From assembly GCF_000733125.1 (NCBI RefSeq), contig NZ_JPHU01000003.1, forward strand, positions 186,001-250,000: a DNA stretch of 64,000 nt. Reading direction: 5' to 3'. This DNA is from Parvularcula oceani (GTDB taxonomy: Bacteria > Pseudomonadota > Alphaproteobacteria > Caulobacterales > Parvularculaceae). The translations under genes were made by a program, and so were the position numbers. The notes under the pieces are model-generated. The model had not been told where the DNA came from. It saw only the letters and a program-made list of their open reading frames with translations, and searched no databases. Of the stretch, positions 43,322 to 53,478 are shown piece by piece. Each line of letters begins with the position of its first letter. Position 1 is the stretch's first letter.

Positions 43322-43638
43322 CGGCTCGCCTTTTCCTCATGGCCGGACTGCCCCGTCCGGCCTTCGAGCTCTCTCGCCACCTGGTCCCAGCCGACATCGT
43401 TGGCGGCGAGGAGCACGGCGAGGTGGTAGAGGAGGTCGGCCGCTTCGGCGGTCAGCTCTTCTTCGTCCTGAAGAGCGCCTGCGAGCGCGGCTTCGACCGC
43501 CTCCTCGCCGAGCTTCTTGGCGCAGCGAGCGGGGCCGGCGCTGAGCAGGCTTGCCGTGTAGGAGGTCTCGGGGTCCGCGCCCTTGCGCGCCTCGACCGTC
43601 GCCATCAGGGCGTCGAGCGCCTGTCCGATCGTGCTCAT
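43318..43638 (-). CDS. hisE: Phosphoribosyl-ATP pyrophosphatase HisE
   Basis: HisE performs the second step of histidine synthesis, hydrolysing PR-ATP to PR-AMP. The 106-residue protein has the all-helical MazG-like fold with [15 protein letters not shown] and the metal-binding [18 protein letters not shown]. It overlaps hisF by 4 bases and is the last gene of hisB-hisH-hisA-hisF-hisE. Confidence 0.95.
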   Translation of the reverse strand: MSTIGQALDALMATVEARKGADPETSYTASLLSAGPARCAKKLGEEAVEAALAGALQDEEELTAEAADLLYHLAVLLAANDVGWDQVARELEGRTGQSGHEEKASR

Positions 43639-44399
43639 GTCAGCCTCACCGGGATGCCCCTTTGCGCCATGTGCCGCTTGGCTTCGTCCAGCGTATGGTC
43701 GCCGAAATGGAAGATGCTGGCCGCGAGCACCGCGCTCGCCCCGCCTTGGAGCACGCCTTCGGCGAGGTGATCGAGCGTGCCGACGCCGCCGGACGCGATG
43801 ACGGGGACCGAGACGGCATCCACCACGGCGCGGGTCAGCGCGAGGTCGTATCCCGAGCGCACGCCGTCGCGGTCCATCGAAGTGAGCAGGATCTCCCCAG
43901 CCCCCCTGTCCGCCGCCTCGCGCGCGAACTCCACCGCGTCGATGCCGGTCGGGGTGCGGCCGCCATGGGTGAAGATCTCCCAGCGGCCCTCCTCCACCCG
44001 CTTCGCATCGATCGCGACGACGACGCATTGATTGCCCGCATCGCGCGCGGCAGCGGTGATGAGGGCGGGATCGCGCACGGCGGCCGAATTGATCGCGACC
44101 TTGTCCGCCCCTGCGGCAAGCAGCGCGTGCAGCCCCTCGACAGAGCGCACGCCGCCGCCGACCGTCAGGGGGCAGAAGGCCCGCTCCGCCGTGCGGGTGA
44201 CCATGTCGAGAAGCGTGTCCCGCCCCTCATGGCTGGCCGTGATGTCGAGGAAGCAGATCTCGTCCGCGCCCGCATCGGAATAGGCGGCGGCGGCCTCCAC
44301 CGGATCGCCCGCATCGCGCAGGTCCACGAAATTGACGCCCTTGACCACGCGGCCATTGGCGACGTCGAGGCAGGGGATGATGCGGGCCTTGAGCGTCAT
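43635..44399 (-). CDS. hisF: Imidazole glycerol phosphate synthase, cyclase HisF
   Basis: HisF closes the imidazole ring using ammonia from HisH. The 254-residue TIM barrel starts [20 protein letters not shown] with catalytic Asp12, has Asp131 in VVAIDAKR and the phosphate loops GGGVRS, NSAAV and ASGGVG. It overlaps hisE and hisA by 4 bases each. Confidence 0.97.
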   Translation of the reverse strand: MTLKARIIPCLDVANGRVVKGVNFVDLRDAGDPVEAAAAYSDAGADEICFLDITASHEGRDTLLDMVTRTAERAFCPLTVGGGVRSVEGLHALLAAGADKVAINSAAVRDPALITAAARDAGNQCVVVAIDAKRVEEGRWEIFTHGGRTPTGIDAVEFAREAADRGAGEILLTSMDRDGVRSGYDLALTRAVVDAVSVPVIASGGVGTLDHLAEGVLQGGASAVLAASIFHFGDHTLDEAKRHMAQRGIPVRLT

Positions 44400-45127
44400 G
44401 CCGCCGCCACCGCCTGCGCTTCCGCCGGGTGAATCGTTCCTTCGTACAAGGATCGCCCGAGGATCGTGCCCGCCACGCCGTCTTCCTCGTGCAGCTTCAG
44501 CGCCTTGATGTCGTCTACGTCGCGCACGCCGCCCGAGGCTATGACGGGAATGCTCAGCCTGCGCGCGAGCGCGGCCGTGGCCTCGACGTTGACGCCGGTA
44601 AGCGCGCCGTCGCGGCCTATATCGGTGAAGATGATCGCGGCGACGCCTGCGTCTTCGAAACGAAGCGCCAGGTCCTCGGCGGTCAGCTCTGAGGCCTCGC
44701 CCCAACCCTCGGTCGCGACCATGCCGTCTCGCGCATCGATGCCGACGACGATACGCCCCGGATGCGCCTTGGCCGCGCCCTTGACGAGGGCGGGGTCCTT
44801 GACCGCCGCCGTGCCGAGGATGACGCGGGTGAGGCCGAGTTCCAGCCAGTTCTCGATCGTCTCCCGGTCCCTGATGCCGCCGCCGAGCTGCACCTTGGCG
44901 TCGGTTTCGTAGAGGATGGCGCGGACCGCTTCCGCGTTCTCGGGCCGCCCCGCGAAGGCGCCGTCGAGGTCCACGACATGCAGCCGGTCGAAGCCCGCAT
45001 CGCGGAAGCGCCAGGCTTGGGCCGCCGGGCTCTTCGCATAGGTCGTCGACCGCGCCATGTCGCCATGCAGAAGGCGCACGCATTCGCCGCCCTTGAGGTC
45101 GATGGCGGGCCAGAGTTCGAAAGTCAC
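44396..45127 (-). CDS. hisA: ProFAR isomerase HisA
   Basis: HisA isomerises ProFAR to PRFAR. The 243-residue TIM barrel starts [20 protein letters not shown] (Asp10) and has Asp131 in VVGIDARDG, with LGGGIRD and IASGGVRD phosphate sites. The GTG at 45127 overlaps the hisH stop (GTGA) and no ATG is available, so GTG is the start. Confidence 0.96.
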   Translation of the reverse strand: MTFELWPAIDLKGGECVRLLHGDMARSTTYAKSPAAQAWRFRDAGFDRLHVVDLDGAFAGRPENAEAVRAILYETDAKVQLGGGIRDRETIENWLELGLTRVILGTAAVKDPALVKGAAKAHPGRIVVGIDARDGMVATEGWGEASELTAEDLALRFEDAGVAAIIFTDIGRDGALTGVNVEATAALARRLSIPVIASGGVRDVDDIKALKLHEEDGVAGTILGRSLYEGTIHPAEAQAVAAA

Positions 45128-45753
45128 GGGCGCCACTCCAGGAAGTTTCGGAGAAGGCTCAGGCCGAAGCCCTGGCTCTTCTCGGGGTGGAACTGCGTGC
45201 CCGCGACATTGCCGCGAGCGACCATGGCGGGGAAGCGCTCGCCGTAATCGCATTCGGCCGCGACATCCGACGGGTCAGCGGGGTCGAAGCAGTAGGAATG
45301 AACGAAATAGGCGTCGCCTTCTGGCGGAAGGAGCGGATGAGGCGCGCCTGCGGGCGCGACCGTGTTCCAGCCCATATGCGGCGAGGCGAGCGCGCCGGTT
45401 TCAAGCGGCCGGACGGTGCCGCCGATGAGGCCGAGGCCCTTGGTGTCGCCATGCTCGAGCCCCCTGTCCGCCAGAAGCTGCATGCCGACGCAGATGCCGA
45501 GAAAGGGGCGGCCCGAAGAGACCGCCTCGCGCAGCGCCGCGATCACGCCGTCCGCCGCTTCGAGCCTGCCCATGCAGCTCGCAAAGGCGCCGACGCCCGG
45601 CAGGACCAGGCGGTCCGCGGACCGGATCGTTTCGGGATCGGAGGACAGGACGACCTCCTGCCCCCGGCCCGCTTCGCTTGCGGCATGAAGCAGCGCCTTG
45701 CGCGCCGAATGCACGTTCCCGGAGCCGTAATCGATGAGACAGACGACTGACAT
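45124..45753 (-). CDS. hisH: Imidazole glycerol phosphate synthase, glutaminase HisH
   Basis: HisH releases ammonia from glutamine for HisF. The 209-residue class I amidotransferase has the oxyanion region [16 protein letters not shown], nucleophile Cys88 in [11 protein letters not shown] and the C-terminal [13 protein letters not shown] with catalytic His and Glu. It lies 48 bases downstream of hisB. Confidence 0.96.
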   Translation of the reverse strand: MSVVCLIDYGSGNVHSARKALLHAASEAGRGQEVVLSSDPETIRSADRLVLPGVGAFASCMGRLEAADGVIAALREAVSSGRPFLGICVGMQLLADRGLEHGDTKGLGLIGGTVRPLETGALASPHMGWNTVAPAGAPHPLLPPEGDAYFVHSYCFDPADPSDVAAECDYGERFPAMVARGNVAGTQFHPEKSQGFGLSLLRNFLEWRP

Positions 45754-45801
45754 GCGGCGAGGACTAGCGGTTCGCGCCCGCAGAGCAAGCGCGAAGGTGT
45801 C

Positions 45802-46419
45802 TCAGGACCCCAAGGACCCCTTGGTCGAGGCGGCGGCGCCGCCAAGGCGCGGCTCGGGCGTCACCGCCTGCTTGAGCGCGCGGGCGAGCGCCTTGTAGCA
45901 GCTCTCGACGATGTGGTGGTTGTTCTCGCCATAGAGGGTCTCGACGTGGAGCGTCAGGCCGGCATTCATCGCGAAGGCGTGGAACCATTCGCGGAAGAGC
46001 TCGGTGTCCATGTCGCCGATCTTGTCGCGCGTGAACTGCGCCTTCCAGATCAGATAGGGGCGGCCCGAAATGTCGACGGCGGCGCGGCTGAGCGTCTCGT
46101 CCATCGGGATATAGGCCGAGCCGAAACGGGTGATGCCGCCCATGTCCCCCAGCGCGTCCTTGAGCGCGAGGCCCATGACGATGCCCGTATCCTCGGTGGT
46201 GTGATGCCCGTCGATGTGAAGGTCGCCCTTGGTCCGCACGTGAAGGTCGAACAGCGCATGCTTGGCGAAGCCTTCGAGCATGTGGTCGAGAAAGCCGATT
46301 CCGGTCTCGACATCCGCATGGCCCGTGCCGTCGAGGTCGATCCGGACGGTGATGTCCGTCTCCTTGGTCTTGCGGCTGCGCTCGGCGCTTCTGGCCGGGG
46401 TCGCTGTATCGAGGGGCAT
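45802..46419 (-). CDS. hisB: Imidazoleglycerol-phosphate dehydratase HisB
   Basis: HisB dehydrates IGP in the sixth step of histidine synthesis. The 205-residue protein has the manganese-binding repeats [40 protein letters not shown] and [20 protein letters not shown]. It is the monofunctional form. It heads the his cluster in this window. Confidence 0.96.
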   Translation of the reverse strand: MPLDTATPARSAERSRKTKETDITVRIDLDGTGHADVETGIGFLDHMLEGFAKHALFDLHVRTKGDLHIDGHHTTEDTGIVMGLALKDALGDMGGITRFGSAYIPMDETLSRAAVDISGRPYLIWKAQFTRDKIGDMDTELFREWFHAFAMNAGLTLHVETLYGENNHHIVESCYKALARALKQAVTPEPRLGGAAASTKGSLGS

Positions 46420-46483
46420 TGCGGTCTCGTCTCCTTCGCCGCGCCCGGAGGCGCATCCCTCCTATAAAGACACTCCGCGCAAA

Positions 46484-46514
46484 ACGCGAACGCCCCCGCC
46501 TTTCGGCGGGGGCG
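46484..46514 (-). terminator. Hairpin after the acidic-protein gene
   Basis: CGCCCCCGCC (46491-46500) and GGCGGGGGCG (46505-46514) form a perfect 10-base stem with a 4-base loop. On the minus strand it is followed after six bases by TTTT. It lies 26 bases after the stop of the acidic-protein gene. Confidence 0.6.
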
Positions 46515-46540
46515 TCCGGTGCAGGGATGGGCGGCAGGCT

Positions 46541-46858
46541 TTAGAGGTCGGGGTCCTCGTAGCCTTCCTCGTCCTCGAAGAGCTCGCCCTCTTCGGGCTC
46601 GACCTCGTCGCCTTCGACTTCGTCGGCATAGAGGTCTTCTTCCTCTTCGATCGGCTCGCCCATGTCGTAATTGGCGTCGCCCTGAGGCTCCATGTATTCG
46701 TCTTCGGTCGCCTGCTCGTCCCAGCTGTTCTCTTCCTGGGTGATCGTCTCATCGTCCTGGACCGGCGGAAGCATGTCCGTCTCGGTGTCCTGGGCGAAGG
46801 CGGCGCCGGCGAAGGTGAGCGCCAGGGCGGAGGCGGAAGCGGTCAGAAAGCGGGTCAT
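46541..46858 (-). CDS. Exported, extremely acidic protein
   Basis: The 105-residue protein begins with a signal peptide MTRFLTASASALALTFAGAA cleaved near AFA-QD. In the remaining 83 residues I count 38 Asp/Glu and no Lys or Arg, with runs such as EEEED and EDEEGYEDPDL. AAGGAGA lies six bases before ATG 46858. It is probably disordered and periplasmic or secreted, and could bind calcium or other cations. No family is recognised. It has its own AT-rich upstream region (46907-47052) with a TTGACA but no good -10. Confidence 0.7.
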   Translation of the reverse strand: MTRFLTASASALALTFAGAAFAQDTETDMLPPVQDDETITQEENSWDEQATEDEYMEPQGDANYDMGEPIEEEEDLYADEVEGDEVEPEEGELFEDEEGYEDPDL

Positions 46859-47052
46859 CGAAGTCTCCTTCAGTTCGCTGCGGCGGGGTCTCGCCGCCGT
46901 CTCCAAGAAGCTATGGCGCCGCCCGGTAGAGTTAAAGTCACGGAAACGTTAATCCAAAAAATACCTTATTCTGTTCTCTACGCACACACAAAGCACCTCA
47001 AATCTTGTCAAAAGGCGGGCAAATTCATGCATCGTTCGGCAGAGTTGCGGCC

Positions 47053-47940
47053 TCAAGCTGACGCGCTGCCGCGCTCCGCCTCGATCAAGGCCTCGGTCTC
47101 TGCCCAGAGACGCGCCTGAACGGTTTCCGCATCTTCGGGAAGATAGGGATCGGAAGGCGTGGCCTTCGTCCAGTAGAGCCCGTTCGTCCGGCCCGCCTCC
47201 TCCGACAATGCCGCATGGAGGGACGGCCGCGCGCCCTTTGCGGGCGAAATCTGCAAGGGCCGGGTCGCCTTGAAGACGAGCTGCCAGGGACCGGGGAAAT
47301 GCTCCGCGCGTCCGAAGTCGGAAGCGACGAAGCCCGGATGCACCGCATGGGCATGCAGCCCTTCCCCGCCATGGCGACGCGCCAGCTCCCGCGCGTGCAG
47401 CAGATTGGCAAGCTTGCTTTCCGAATAGGCGTCCCGCGCCCTCGGGCGGGGGTCCGGCAGGAGGTTCTCGGGATCGAAACGGCGCGCGAAGCGGTGCGCG
47501 AGGGAAGAGACATTGACCACCCGCGCCTGCCCCTCTTGGCGCGCCGTTTCGAGAAGGCGCGGAAGCAGGCGCCGGGTCAGAAGGAAGGGGCCGATATAGT
47601 TCACGCCCATGACGAGCGGCAGGCCGTCCTCGGTCCGCCCCTCGCTCGCCGCGCCGAGCCCGGCATTGTTGATGAGGCCGTCGATCCTGTCGCACCGCTC
47701 GGAGAGCTTCTCCGAGGCGGTCTCGATGCTGCCGAAGCTGCCGAGATCGAGTATTACGAAACTCAGCTTGTCGCTGCCGGTATCGCGGCGCAGCTCGTCG
47801 AGCGCGGCCTCCCCCTTCTTCGCGCTGCGTACGGTCAATAGGACACGCGCGCCCGCGCGAGCGAGGCCGCGCGCGGTTTCCAGCCCCACGCCGGTATTGG
47901 CGCCGGTCACGATGAAGGTCTTGGCAGAATGATCCGTCAT
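47053..47940 (-). CDS. Short-chain dehydrogenase/reductase
   Basis: The 295-residue NAD(P)-dependent oxidoreductase has the Rossmann glycine motif TGANTGVGLETARGLARAGA, the NNAG motif in GLINNAGLGA, a catalytic Ser in VVNVSSLAHRF and the YSESK (Tyr-x3-Lys) active site. It resembles retinol-dehydrogenase/WWOX-type SDRs. The substrate is unknown. It is a single gene divergent from hslV across 115 bases. Confidence 0.88.
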   Translation of the reverse strand: MTDHSAKTFIVTGANTGVGLETARGLARAGARVLLTVRSAKKGEAALDELRRDTGSDKLSFVILDLGSFGSIETASEKLSERCDRIDGLINNAGLGAASEGRTEDGLPLVMGVNYIGPFLLTRRLLPRLLETARQEGQARVVNVSSLAHRFARRFDPENLLPDPRPRARDAYSESKLANLLHARELARRHGGEGLHAHAVHPGFVASDFGRAEHFPGPWQLVFKATRPLQISPAKGARPSLHAALSEEAGRTNGLYWTKATPSDPYLPEDAETVQARLWAETEALIEAERGSASA

Positions 47941-48055
47941 GGCGGGAAGCTACGCCGGATGGAGCCGCCGGCAAGCGCCGGAGCTGTTTTCCGCGCCGGG
48001 GTTTCGGCCTAGCAGGACGATCCCCACCTGACCCGCACGCAGATCCGGAGCCTCT

Positions 48056-48592
48056 ATGACAACGATACTCGCCGTCCGCCGCAACGGAACCGTCGCCGTG
48101 GGCGGCGACGGGCAGGTCTCGATGGGCGACACCGTCTCCAAGGGCGATGCCCGCAAGGTGCGGCGCCTGGCGGACGGAAAGGTCATAGCGGGCTTCGCAG
48201 GCGCGACGGCGGACGCCTTCACCCTGCTCGAACGGCTCGAAGCCAAGCTCGAGCAATATTCGGGACAGCTGACCCGCGCCTGCGTCGAGCTTGCCAAGGA
48301 CTGGCGCACGGACCGCTATCTGCGGCGCCTCGAAGCGCTGATGATCGTCGCCGACAAGGACACCACCCTCATGCTGTCGGGCCTCGGCGACGTCATCGAG
48401 CCCGAGGCGCAGGACGGCGGCGGCGTCATCGCCATCGGCTCGGGCGGGAACTACGCGCAGGCCGCGGCCCTCGCCCTCTATCAGAACACGGACCTTCCCG
48501 CGGACGAGATCGTGCGCAAGGCGATGAAGATCGCGGGCGACATCTGCGTCTACACGAATGACAGGCTGACCCTGGAGACGATCGAAGCATGA
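48056..48592 (+). CDS. hslV: ATP-dependent protease peptidase subunit HslV
   Basis: HslV is the proteasome-like peptidase of HslUV. The 178-residue protein starts [11 protein letters not shown], so Thr2 becomes the N-terminal nucleophile after Met removal; [12 protein letters not shown] and [14 protein letters not shown] are typical. Its stop overlaps the hslU start (ATGA). Confidence 0.97.
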   Translation: MTTILAVRRNGTVAVGGDGQVSMGDTVSKGDARKVRRLADGKVIAGFAGATADAFTLLERLEAKLEQYSGQLTRACVELAKDWRTDRYLRRLEALMIVADKDTTLMLSGLGDVIEPEAQDGGGVIAIGSGGNYAQAAALALYQNTDLPADEIVRKAMKIAGDICVYTNDRLTLETIEA

Positions 48593-49893
48593 GCGACCTC
48601 ACCCCCAAGACCATCGTCGCGGAACTCGACCGCTTCATCATCGGGCAGAAGGACGCCAAGCGCGCCGTGGCCGTGGCGCTGCGCAATCGCTGGCGCCGCC
48701 GCCAGCTCGACGGGCTCTTGCGCTCGGAGGTGACGCCCAAGAACATCCTGATGATCGGCCCGACGGGCGTCGGCAAGACCGAGATCTCGCGCAGGCTGGC
48801 CAAACTCGCCGACGCGCCCTTCGTGAAGGTCGAGGCGACCAAGTTCACCGAGGTCGGCTATGTCGGCCGGGACGTCGATTCCATCGTCCGCGACCTCGTC
48901 GAGGTCGCGATCGGCCTCGTGCGCGACCGGCGGCGCGAGGAGGTGAAGGCCAAGGCGCGCGAGGCGGCGGAGAACCGCGTGATCGACGCGCTGGTCGGCG
49001 AGACGGCCTCGGAAGCCACGCGCGAGAGCTTCCGCACCCGCCTGCGCGAAGGCACGCTCGACGATGCCGAGGTCGAGATCGAGGTCTCGGATACGGGCTC
49101 CATGCCGACTTTCGACATTCCCGGCATGCCGGGCGGCTCGGTCGGGATGATCAACCTGTCCGACATGATGGGCAAGGCGTTCGGCGGACGCACCAAGACC
49201 AAGAAGATGACCGTCAAGGAGGCCTATGAGCCGCTGATCGCCGACGAGAGCGACAAGCTGCTCGACGACGAGCAGATCACCGCCGAGGCGCTGGAGGCCG
49301 TGCAGAATGACGGGATCGTCTTCCTCGACGAGATCGACAAGGTCGCCAAGTCCTCGGACCGCCAGGGCGCCGATGTCAGCCGCGAGGGCGTGCAGCGCGA
49401 CCTCCTCCCCCTGATCGAGGGCGCGGTGGTCGCGACCAAGCATGGCCAGGTGAAGACAGACCACATCCTCTTCATCGCCTCGGGCGCCTTCCACACCGCC
49501 AAGCCCTCCGACCTCCTCCCTGAGCTTCAGGGCCGCCTGCCGATCCGGGTCGAGCTGTCGGCCCTGACGCGCGAGGATTTCCGCGCCATCCTGACGGATA
49601 CGGATGCGAGCCTCCTCAAGCAGTACAAGGCGCTGATGGAGACCGAGGGGCTGACGCTGGAATTCACCGAGGACGGCATCGACGCCCTCGCCGACACGGC
49701 GGCGCAGGTGAACGCCAATGTCGAGAATATCGGCGCGCGGCGCCTCGCCACCATCCTCGAACGCGTGCTCGAAGAGGTCTCCTTCGAAGCGGCGGACCGC
49801 AAGGGCGAGACCGTGACCGTCGACAAGGCCTTCGTCGAGGCGCGCCTCGAAGGGCTGGCGGGCAATGCCGACCTGTCGAAATTCATCCTCTGA
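48589..49893 (+). CDS. hslU: HslUV protease ATPase subunit HslU
   Basis: HslU is the AAA+ unfoldase feeding HslV. The 434-residue protein has [20 protein letters not shown], Walker A GPTGVGKT, pore motif GYVGRD, an I-domain (about 105-235), Walker [13 protein letters not shown] and the sensor-2 region [20 protein letters not shown]. The C-terminal LSKFIL inserts into HslV. It is complete. Confidence 0.97.
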   Translation: MSDLTPKTIVAELDRFIIGQKDAKRAVAVALRNRWRRRQLDGLLRSEVTPKNILMIGPTGVGKTEISRRLAKLADAPFVKVEATKFTEVGYVGRDVDSIVRDLVEVAIGLVRDRRREEVKAKAREAAENRVIDALVGETASEATRESFRTRLREGTLDDAEVEIEVSDTGSMPTFDIPGMPGGSVGMINLSDMMGKAFGGRTKTKKMTVKEAYEPLIADESDKLLDDEQITAEALEAVQNDGIVFLDEIDKVAKSSDRQGADVSREGVQRDLLPLIEGAVVATKHGQVKTDHILFIASGAFHTAKPSDLLPELQGRLPIRVELSALTREDFRAILTDTDASLLKQYKALMETEGLTLEFTEDGIDALADTAAQVNANVENIGARRLATILERVLEEVSFEAADRKGETVTVDKAFVEARLEGLAGNADLSKFIL

Positions 49894-49926
49894 GGGATCG
49901 GGCCGCCGGCGCGGGAGCGTCGGCGG

Positions 49927-50655
49927 TCAGGCCACCTCGCTCGGCAGGACGAAGCCGTAAATGCTGATGAAATGGCAGGCGCTGCCCGCCAGCACGAAGA
50001 GGTGCCAGACCGTGTGCGTGTAGCAGGGCCGCTTCCAAGCATAGAAGACAGCGCCCACCGAGAAGCACACGCCGCCCGCGATCAGCCAGACGAAGCCCGC
50101 CAGCGGCAGGCCGGTGAAGAGCTGGCCGATCACGAAGATGCCGATCCATCCCATCAGGACATAGGCCGCGAGCGACAGCCATTCCCATTGCTGGAGGCTC
50201 GACCGGCAATGGGCGACCAGTTTCAGCGCGATGCCGATCGCCGCGACCGCCCAGACCGCGATCAGGATGGCGCGCCCCGTGCCGCCGGGCAGCGTGATCA
50301 CCGCGAAGGGCGTATAGGACCCCGCGATCTTCAGATAGATCGCCGAATGGTCGAGCGCCCCGAGGAAAGGCTGGAAGGCCGATCCGAACGCCGCGTGATA
50401 CACGGTCGAGGCGAGATAGAGCAGGATGGCCGACCCGCCATAGATCGACACGGCCGCGATCTCCGCCGCGCCGGCATTGGCATGGGCCTTGAGGACGAGA
50501 AAGACGAGCGCGGTGACCGCGAGCGGGATGCCGATGCCGTGGGTCGCGGCGTGCCAGGCCTCTTCTGCCGCCGTATGCGCGCGTTCGGCGGCATTGGCGA
50601 AGCGGCTCTTGGTCGATGTCAGGGCCGGTGCGGTCGGTGTCCTCGCTGTGCTCAT
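49927..50655 (-). CDS. Hemolysin III family (PAQR-type) membrane protein
   Basis: The 242-residue protein has seven hydrophobic segments and the family motifs EEAWHAATHGIGIPLAVTAL, YLASTVYHAAF, DHSAIYLKIAGSYTPFA and the C-terminal HTVWHLFVLAGSACHFISIY with the metal-binding His pair. The E. coli relative is TrhA. The role is probably membrane homeostasis, not haemolysis. It converges with hslU. Confidence 0.88.
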   Translation of the reverse strand: MSTARTPTAPALTSTKSRFANAAERAHTAAEEAWHAATHGIGIPLAVTALVFLVLKAHANAGAAEIAAVSIYGGSAILLYLASTVYHAAFGSAFQPFLGALDHSAIYLKIAGSYTPFAVITLPGGTGRAILIAVWAVAAIGIALKLVAHCRSSLQQWEWLSLAAYVLMGWIGIFVIGQLFTGLPLAGFVWLIAGGVCFSVGAVFYAWKRPCYTHTVWHLFVLAGSACHFISIYGFVLPSEVA

Positions 50656-50758
50656 GGGTTCATCCTATAGGCGCTCGGCCCCTCCCCGCTTTCACGATCC
50701 GTTAAGAAGCAGAAGCCATGCCGGACTGTTCCCTTCTCGCAACAGCGTGATCGCCCGG

Positions 50759-51889
50759 CTATCTCTGGCGGCCCTCCGGGATCCAGCGGTCGACATGGGA
50801 CCACCAGGCGCTGGTCGTCGCGCGGGTCACGACCGCCCGCTCAAGCGTCTCGGCGAGCGCGTCGTCGTCGCGCACGGCCATGGTGACGAAAAAGGGTTCG
50901 GCCCTGGTCGTTGAGACGTCGAGGTTCATTCCCCGCCCCTGCGCGGTGAAGCGCAGAGCCGGCGCGGCGTGCACGAACATGTCGATCTCGCCGTCCGCAA
51001 CGGCTTCGAGCCCCGCGCCGAGCGTGTCGAAGCGCCGGGGCGCCTTTCCGCTGAGGTCCAGATAGTCGAAGGCCCCGGTGCCCGGAACGGCACCCACGGT
51101 CTTCTTGCCGACATAGGCGGCGAGATCGTCCGTGCTCCGCGACCGGATATCCGTCGCCGACACCACCGCCGCCGTCAGCGCGGCGCTGACCGAGAGGCCG
51201 ATCAGCATCCACAGCATGGCGACCGCCCGGCCGCTCGTCGTCCGGGGCGCCTTGTCGCCATAGCCGATCGTGGTGAGGGTGACGCCCGCCCACCAGAACC
51301 CGTCGCCGAGGCCCTTGAGCCAGGACCGGTCGAACTGGTCGTCATTGCGCCGCCGCTCGAGCAGCCAGACGATCGCCCCGACGATCAGGAGGAGGACGGA
51401 GAGATAGAGGATGATGCGCAGGAACTGCCAGGAGAAGAGGTTCATCACCGTGTCGACGAACGAGTTCGAGGGCTGCTCGGCGACCCCGAGCGTGGCCGTG
51501 TAGAAGGGGAAGACGAGGTCCGCCCGCTCTGCGGCCTCGCTCGTCGCATAGACCGGCAGGGCGACATCCGCCCGCCCGTCGGCGACGGCGTCGATGAGGC
51601 CGTCCTCGGACAGCTCCACGAATTCGTAGTCGAAGCCCAGATCCTCGGCGGCGGTGCGCCAGAGATTGACCGCCAGCCCCTGCCAGGTGCCGTCCTCTCC
51701 GCGCAGCGAGAAAGGCGGGCGTTCGGCGATGCCGACCCGCAAGGGCGCCGAGGGCGCGTCGAGCCGCGCCTCGAAGGCGGGGCCCTCCTCTCCGGCAGGC
51801 TGGGAGCGGCGCGGATCGCCTGTCTGCGCCGAGGCTGCGGACAGGCCGATCCAGAAGAGCAGAAGACAGGCGGACATCGTGCGGAGCAT
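50759..51889 (-). CDS. Prokaryotic glutamate-receptor-like K+ channel (GluR0-type)
   Basis: The 376-residue protein has a signal peptide (1-21) and a split periplasmic ligand-binding domain. S1 is about 50-140 (LRVGIAERPPFSLRG, GLAVNLWRTAAEDLGFDYEF) and S2 about 245-365 (AAYVGKKTVGAVPGTGAFDY). Between them are two membrane helices (about 156-177 and 220-243) around a pore loop with the potassium selectivity filter T207-I-G-Y-G211 in TLTTIGYGD. This is the GluR0 architecture: an amino-acid-like ligand gates K+ flow. ATG 51889 is chosen because it opens the signal peptide. Confidence 0.88.
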   Translation of the reverse strand: MLRTMSACLLLFWIGLSAASAQTGDPRRSQPAGEEGPAFEARLDAPSAPLRVGIAERPPFSLRGEDGTWQGLAVNLWRTAAEDLGFDYEFVELSEDGLIDAVADGRADVALPVYATSEAAERADLVFPFYTATLGVAEQPSNSFVDTVMNLFSWQFLRIILYLSVLLLIVGAIVWLLERRRNDDQFDRSWLKGLGDGFWWAGVTLTTIGYGDKAPRTTSGRAVAMLWMLIGLSVSAALTAAVVSATDIRSRSTDDLAAYVGKKTVGAVPGTGAFDYLDLSGKAPRRFDTLGAGLEAVADGEIDMFVHAAPALRFTAQGRGMNLDVSTTRAEPFFVTMAVRDDDALAETLERAVVTRATTSAWWSHVDRWIPEGRQR

Positions 51890-51947
51890 GGCCCGCCAAT
51901 GCCGCGCCCGGGGCGATGGTTCCGCCCGCAGGCTGCTTGCAGCCCCT

Positions 51948-53354
51948 TCAATACCCCTGGGCGGGCGCGAAGCTCCTCGGCGCCGGGTCGACCACGGCAA
52001 TGCCGGAAGGCCGGATTTCGAGGATGGCGAGGCCGCGCTCGACGGTGCCGTCCTCCATCAGGCGGAACAGCCCGTCCGCGCCGAGATAGCCGTTCGGATT
52101 GGCAATGGTCTGGGGCGCGAAGCGCTGGCGCGGCGGCAGTTCGGAGAGGCGCGCGGTCAGCAGCGCCGCGTCATAGGCGAGGCTCGCAAGGCGCGGCGGC
52201 ACCTCGCCGTAAGCCTGCTCGTAGCGCTGCTTGAAGCCCTCGGCGAGCGCGGGGTCGGGGGCCGCGAACCAGCCGCCGCGCAGAGCGGGCTCACGGGTCA
52301 GGAGCGGGTTGTTCCAGGAGGAGAGGCCGAGCAGCTTCACCTCGCGGATATCCACGTCGTAATAGGGCAGAAGCGGCGCGAGCGCCCGCAGGAGGCGCCC
52401 CTGCTCGGGCAGGAGGACCGCCTGGAAGCCGACATCCGGGCCATTGGGCAGGCCGACGATTCCCTCTTCGGCCGGAGGCACGTCATAGCGCTCTTCGAAA
52501 TAGGGCGCGTCATAGGCCTCGTCGCCATAGTCGCGGCGCTCGGCCTCGGGATCGCGGCCCGGATCGCTGTAATCGGGCTCGTCCGGATAGCTCGGCACGA
52601 ATTCCTCGGCGGCATATTCGGCGAGGCGGCGCGCGGGCTCCATCATCGCGTCCGCCGAGCGCTCATAGCGCTCGGTGTGAACGAGCTCGCCGCCGCGCTC
52701 ATAGACCTCGCTTGAGAAGGCGCGGGCCACCCGGTCGCCGAACTCGGTATAGGGCGCCATCATGCCGAAGCGGGCATAGCCCTGCGAAACCGCGTAATCC
52801 GTGACGCGGCTGACCTCGTCCTCGGGCGGGAAGCTGAGGAGGTAGATGCCGTCCCCGGCCACGGTCGAATCCGAGGAAAAGGCGATCACCGGCACGTCCG
52901 AGGCCCGCGCGAGCGGCGCGATGGCCTCGACCGAATCGGCGAAGAGCGGGCCGAGAATGATCTCGGCGCCTTCCTGGATCGCCTCGCGCGCCATCGCATA
53001 GGCGCCGTCGACGGTGCCGCCGGTATCCTTGGGGATCAGCAGGTATTGCTCGTTGTCGCTCTCGAAAGCGACCATCTGCGCCGCCTTCAGCATGGCGGCG
53101 GTGACGGTCTCCACATTGTCCGAGGTCGAGGTGAAGGGCAGCAGGAGCGCCACCCGCACGACCTCGTCGCGCTGCTGCGTCGGCACCGTCGCGAAGGCAT
53201 CCGGATCGCGTTCGGGCGGCGTTGCGGGGCGGGCCGTGACCTCCGGCCGGGGCGTGGGAAGCCGCTCGGGCGCCCGCGGCGTCTCGCAGGCGCCGAGCGC
53301 CAGGAGGCCGAGCGCAAGCGCCGTCAGGCGGAAACCGCCGCGCCGTGATGTCAT
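51948..53354 (-). CDS. LpoA-like penicillin-binding protein activator
   Basis: The 468-residue lipoprotein has lipobox LGAC and a type-1 periplasmic binding fold of the LppC/LpoA group: VVRVALLLPFTSTSDNVETV, ILGPLFADSVEAIAPLARAS, VIAFSSDSTVAG and LASLAYDAALLTARLSELPP. An Asp/Glu/Pro/Tyr-rich insertion lies near 255-300. By analogy it stimulates a peptidoglycan synthase from the outer membrane. GAGGGA lies five bases before ATG 53354. It is divergent from rsmI, a conserved arrangement in proteobacteria. Confidence 0.87.
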   Translation of the reverse strand: MTSRRGGFRLTALALGLLALGACETPRAPERLPTPRPEVTARPATPPERDPDAFATVPTQQRDEVVRVALLLPFTSTSDNVETVTAAMLKAAQMVAFESDNEQYLLIPKDTGGTVDGAYAMAREAIQEGAEIILGPLFADSVEAIAPLARASDVPVIAFSSDSTVAGDGIYLLSFPPEDEVSRVTDYAVSQGYARFGMMAPYTEFGDRVARAFSSEVYERGGELVHTERYERSADAMMEPARRLAEYAAEEFVPSYPDEPDYSDPGRDPEAERRDYGDEAYDAPYFEERYDVPPAEEGIVGLPNGPDVGFQAVLLPEQGRLLRALAPLLPYYDVDIREVKLLGLSSWNNPLLTREPALRGGWFAAPDPALAEGFKQRYEQAYGEVPPRLASLAYDAALLTARLSELPPRQRFAPQTIANPNGYLGADGLFRLMEDGTVERGLAILEIRPSGIAVVDPAPRSFAPAQGY

Positions 53355-53478
53355 GGGTATCCCTCGCGAAATGCTTTTGAACGCAACCATAGGGCAGGCT
53401 CCCCGCAGCGACAATCGCGCGGAAGGCGGCAAGCCCTTGTCTGTTGACGGCGTTTGCGCAGGCGAGCAGAGCTGGTGC

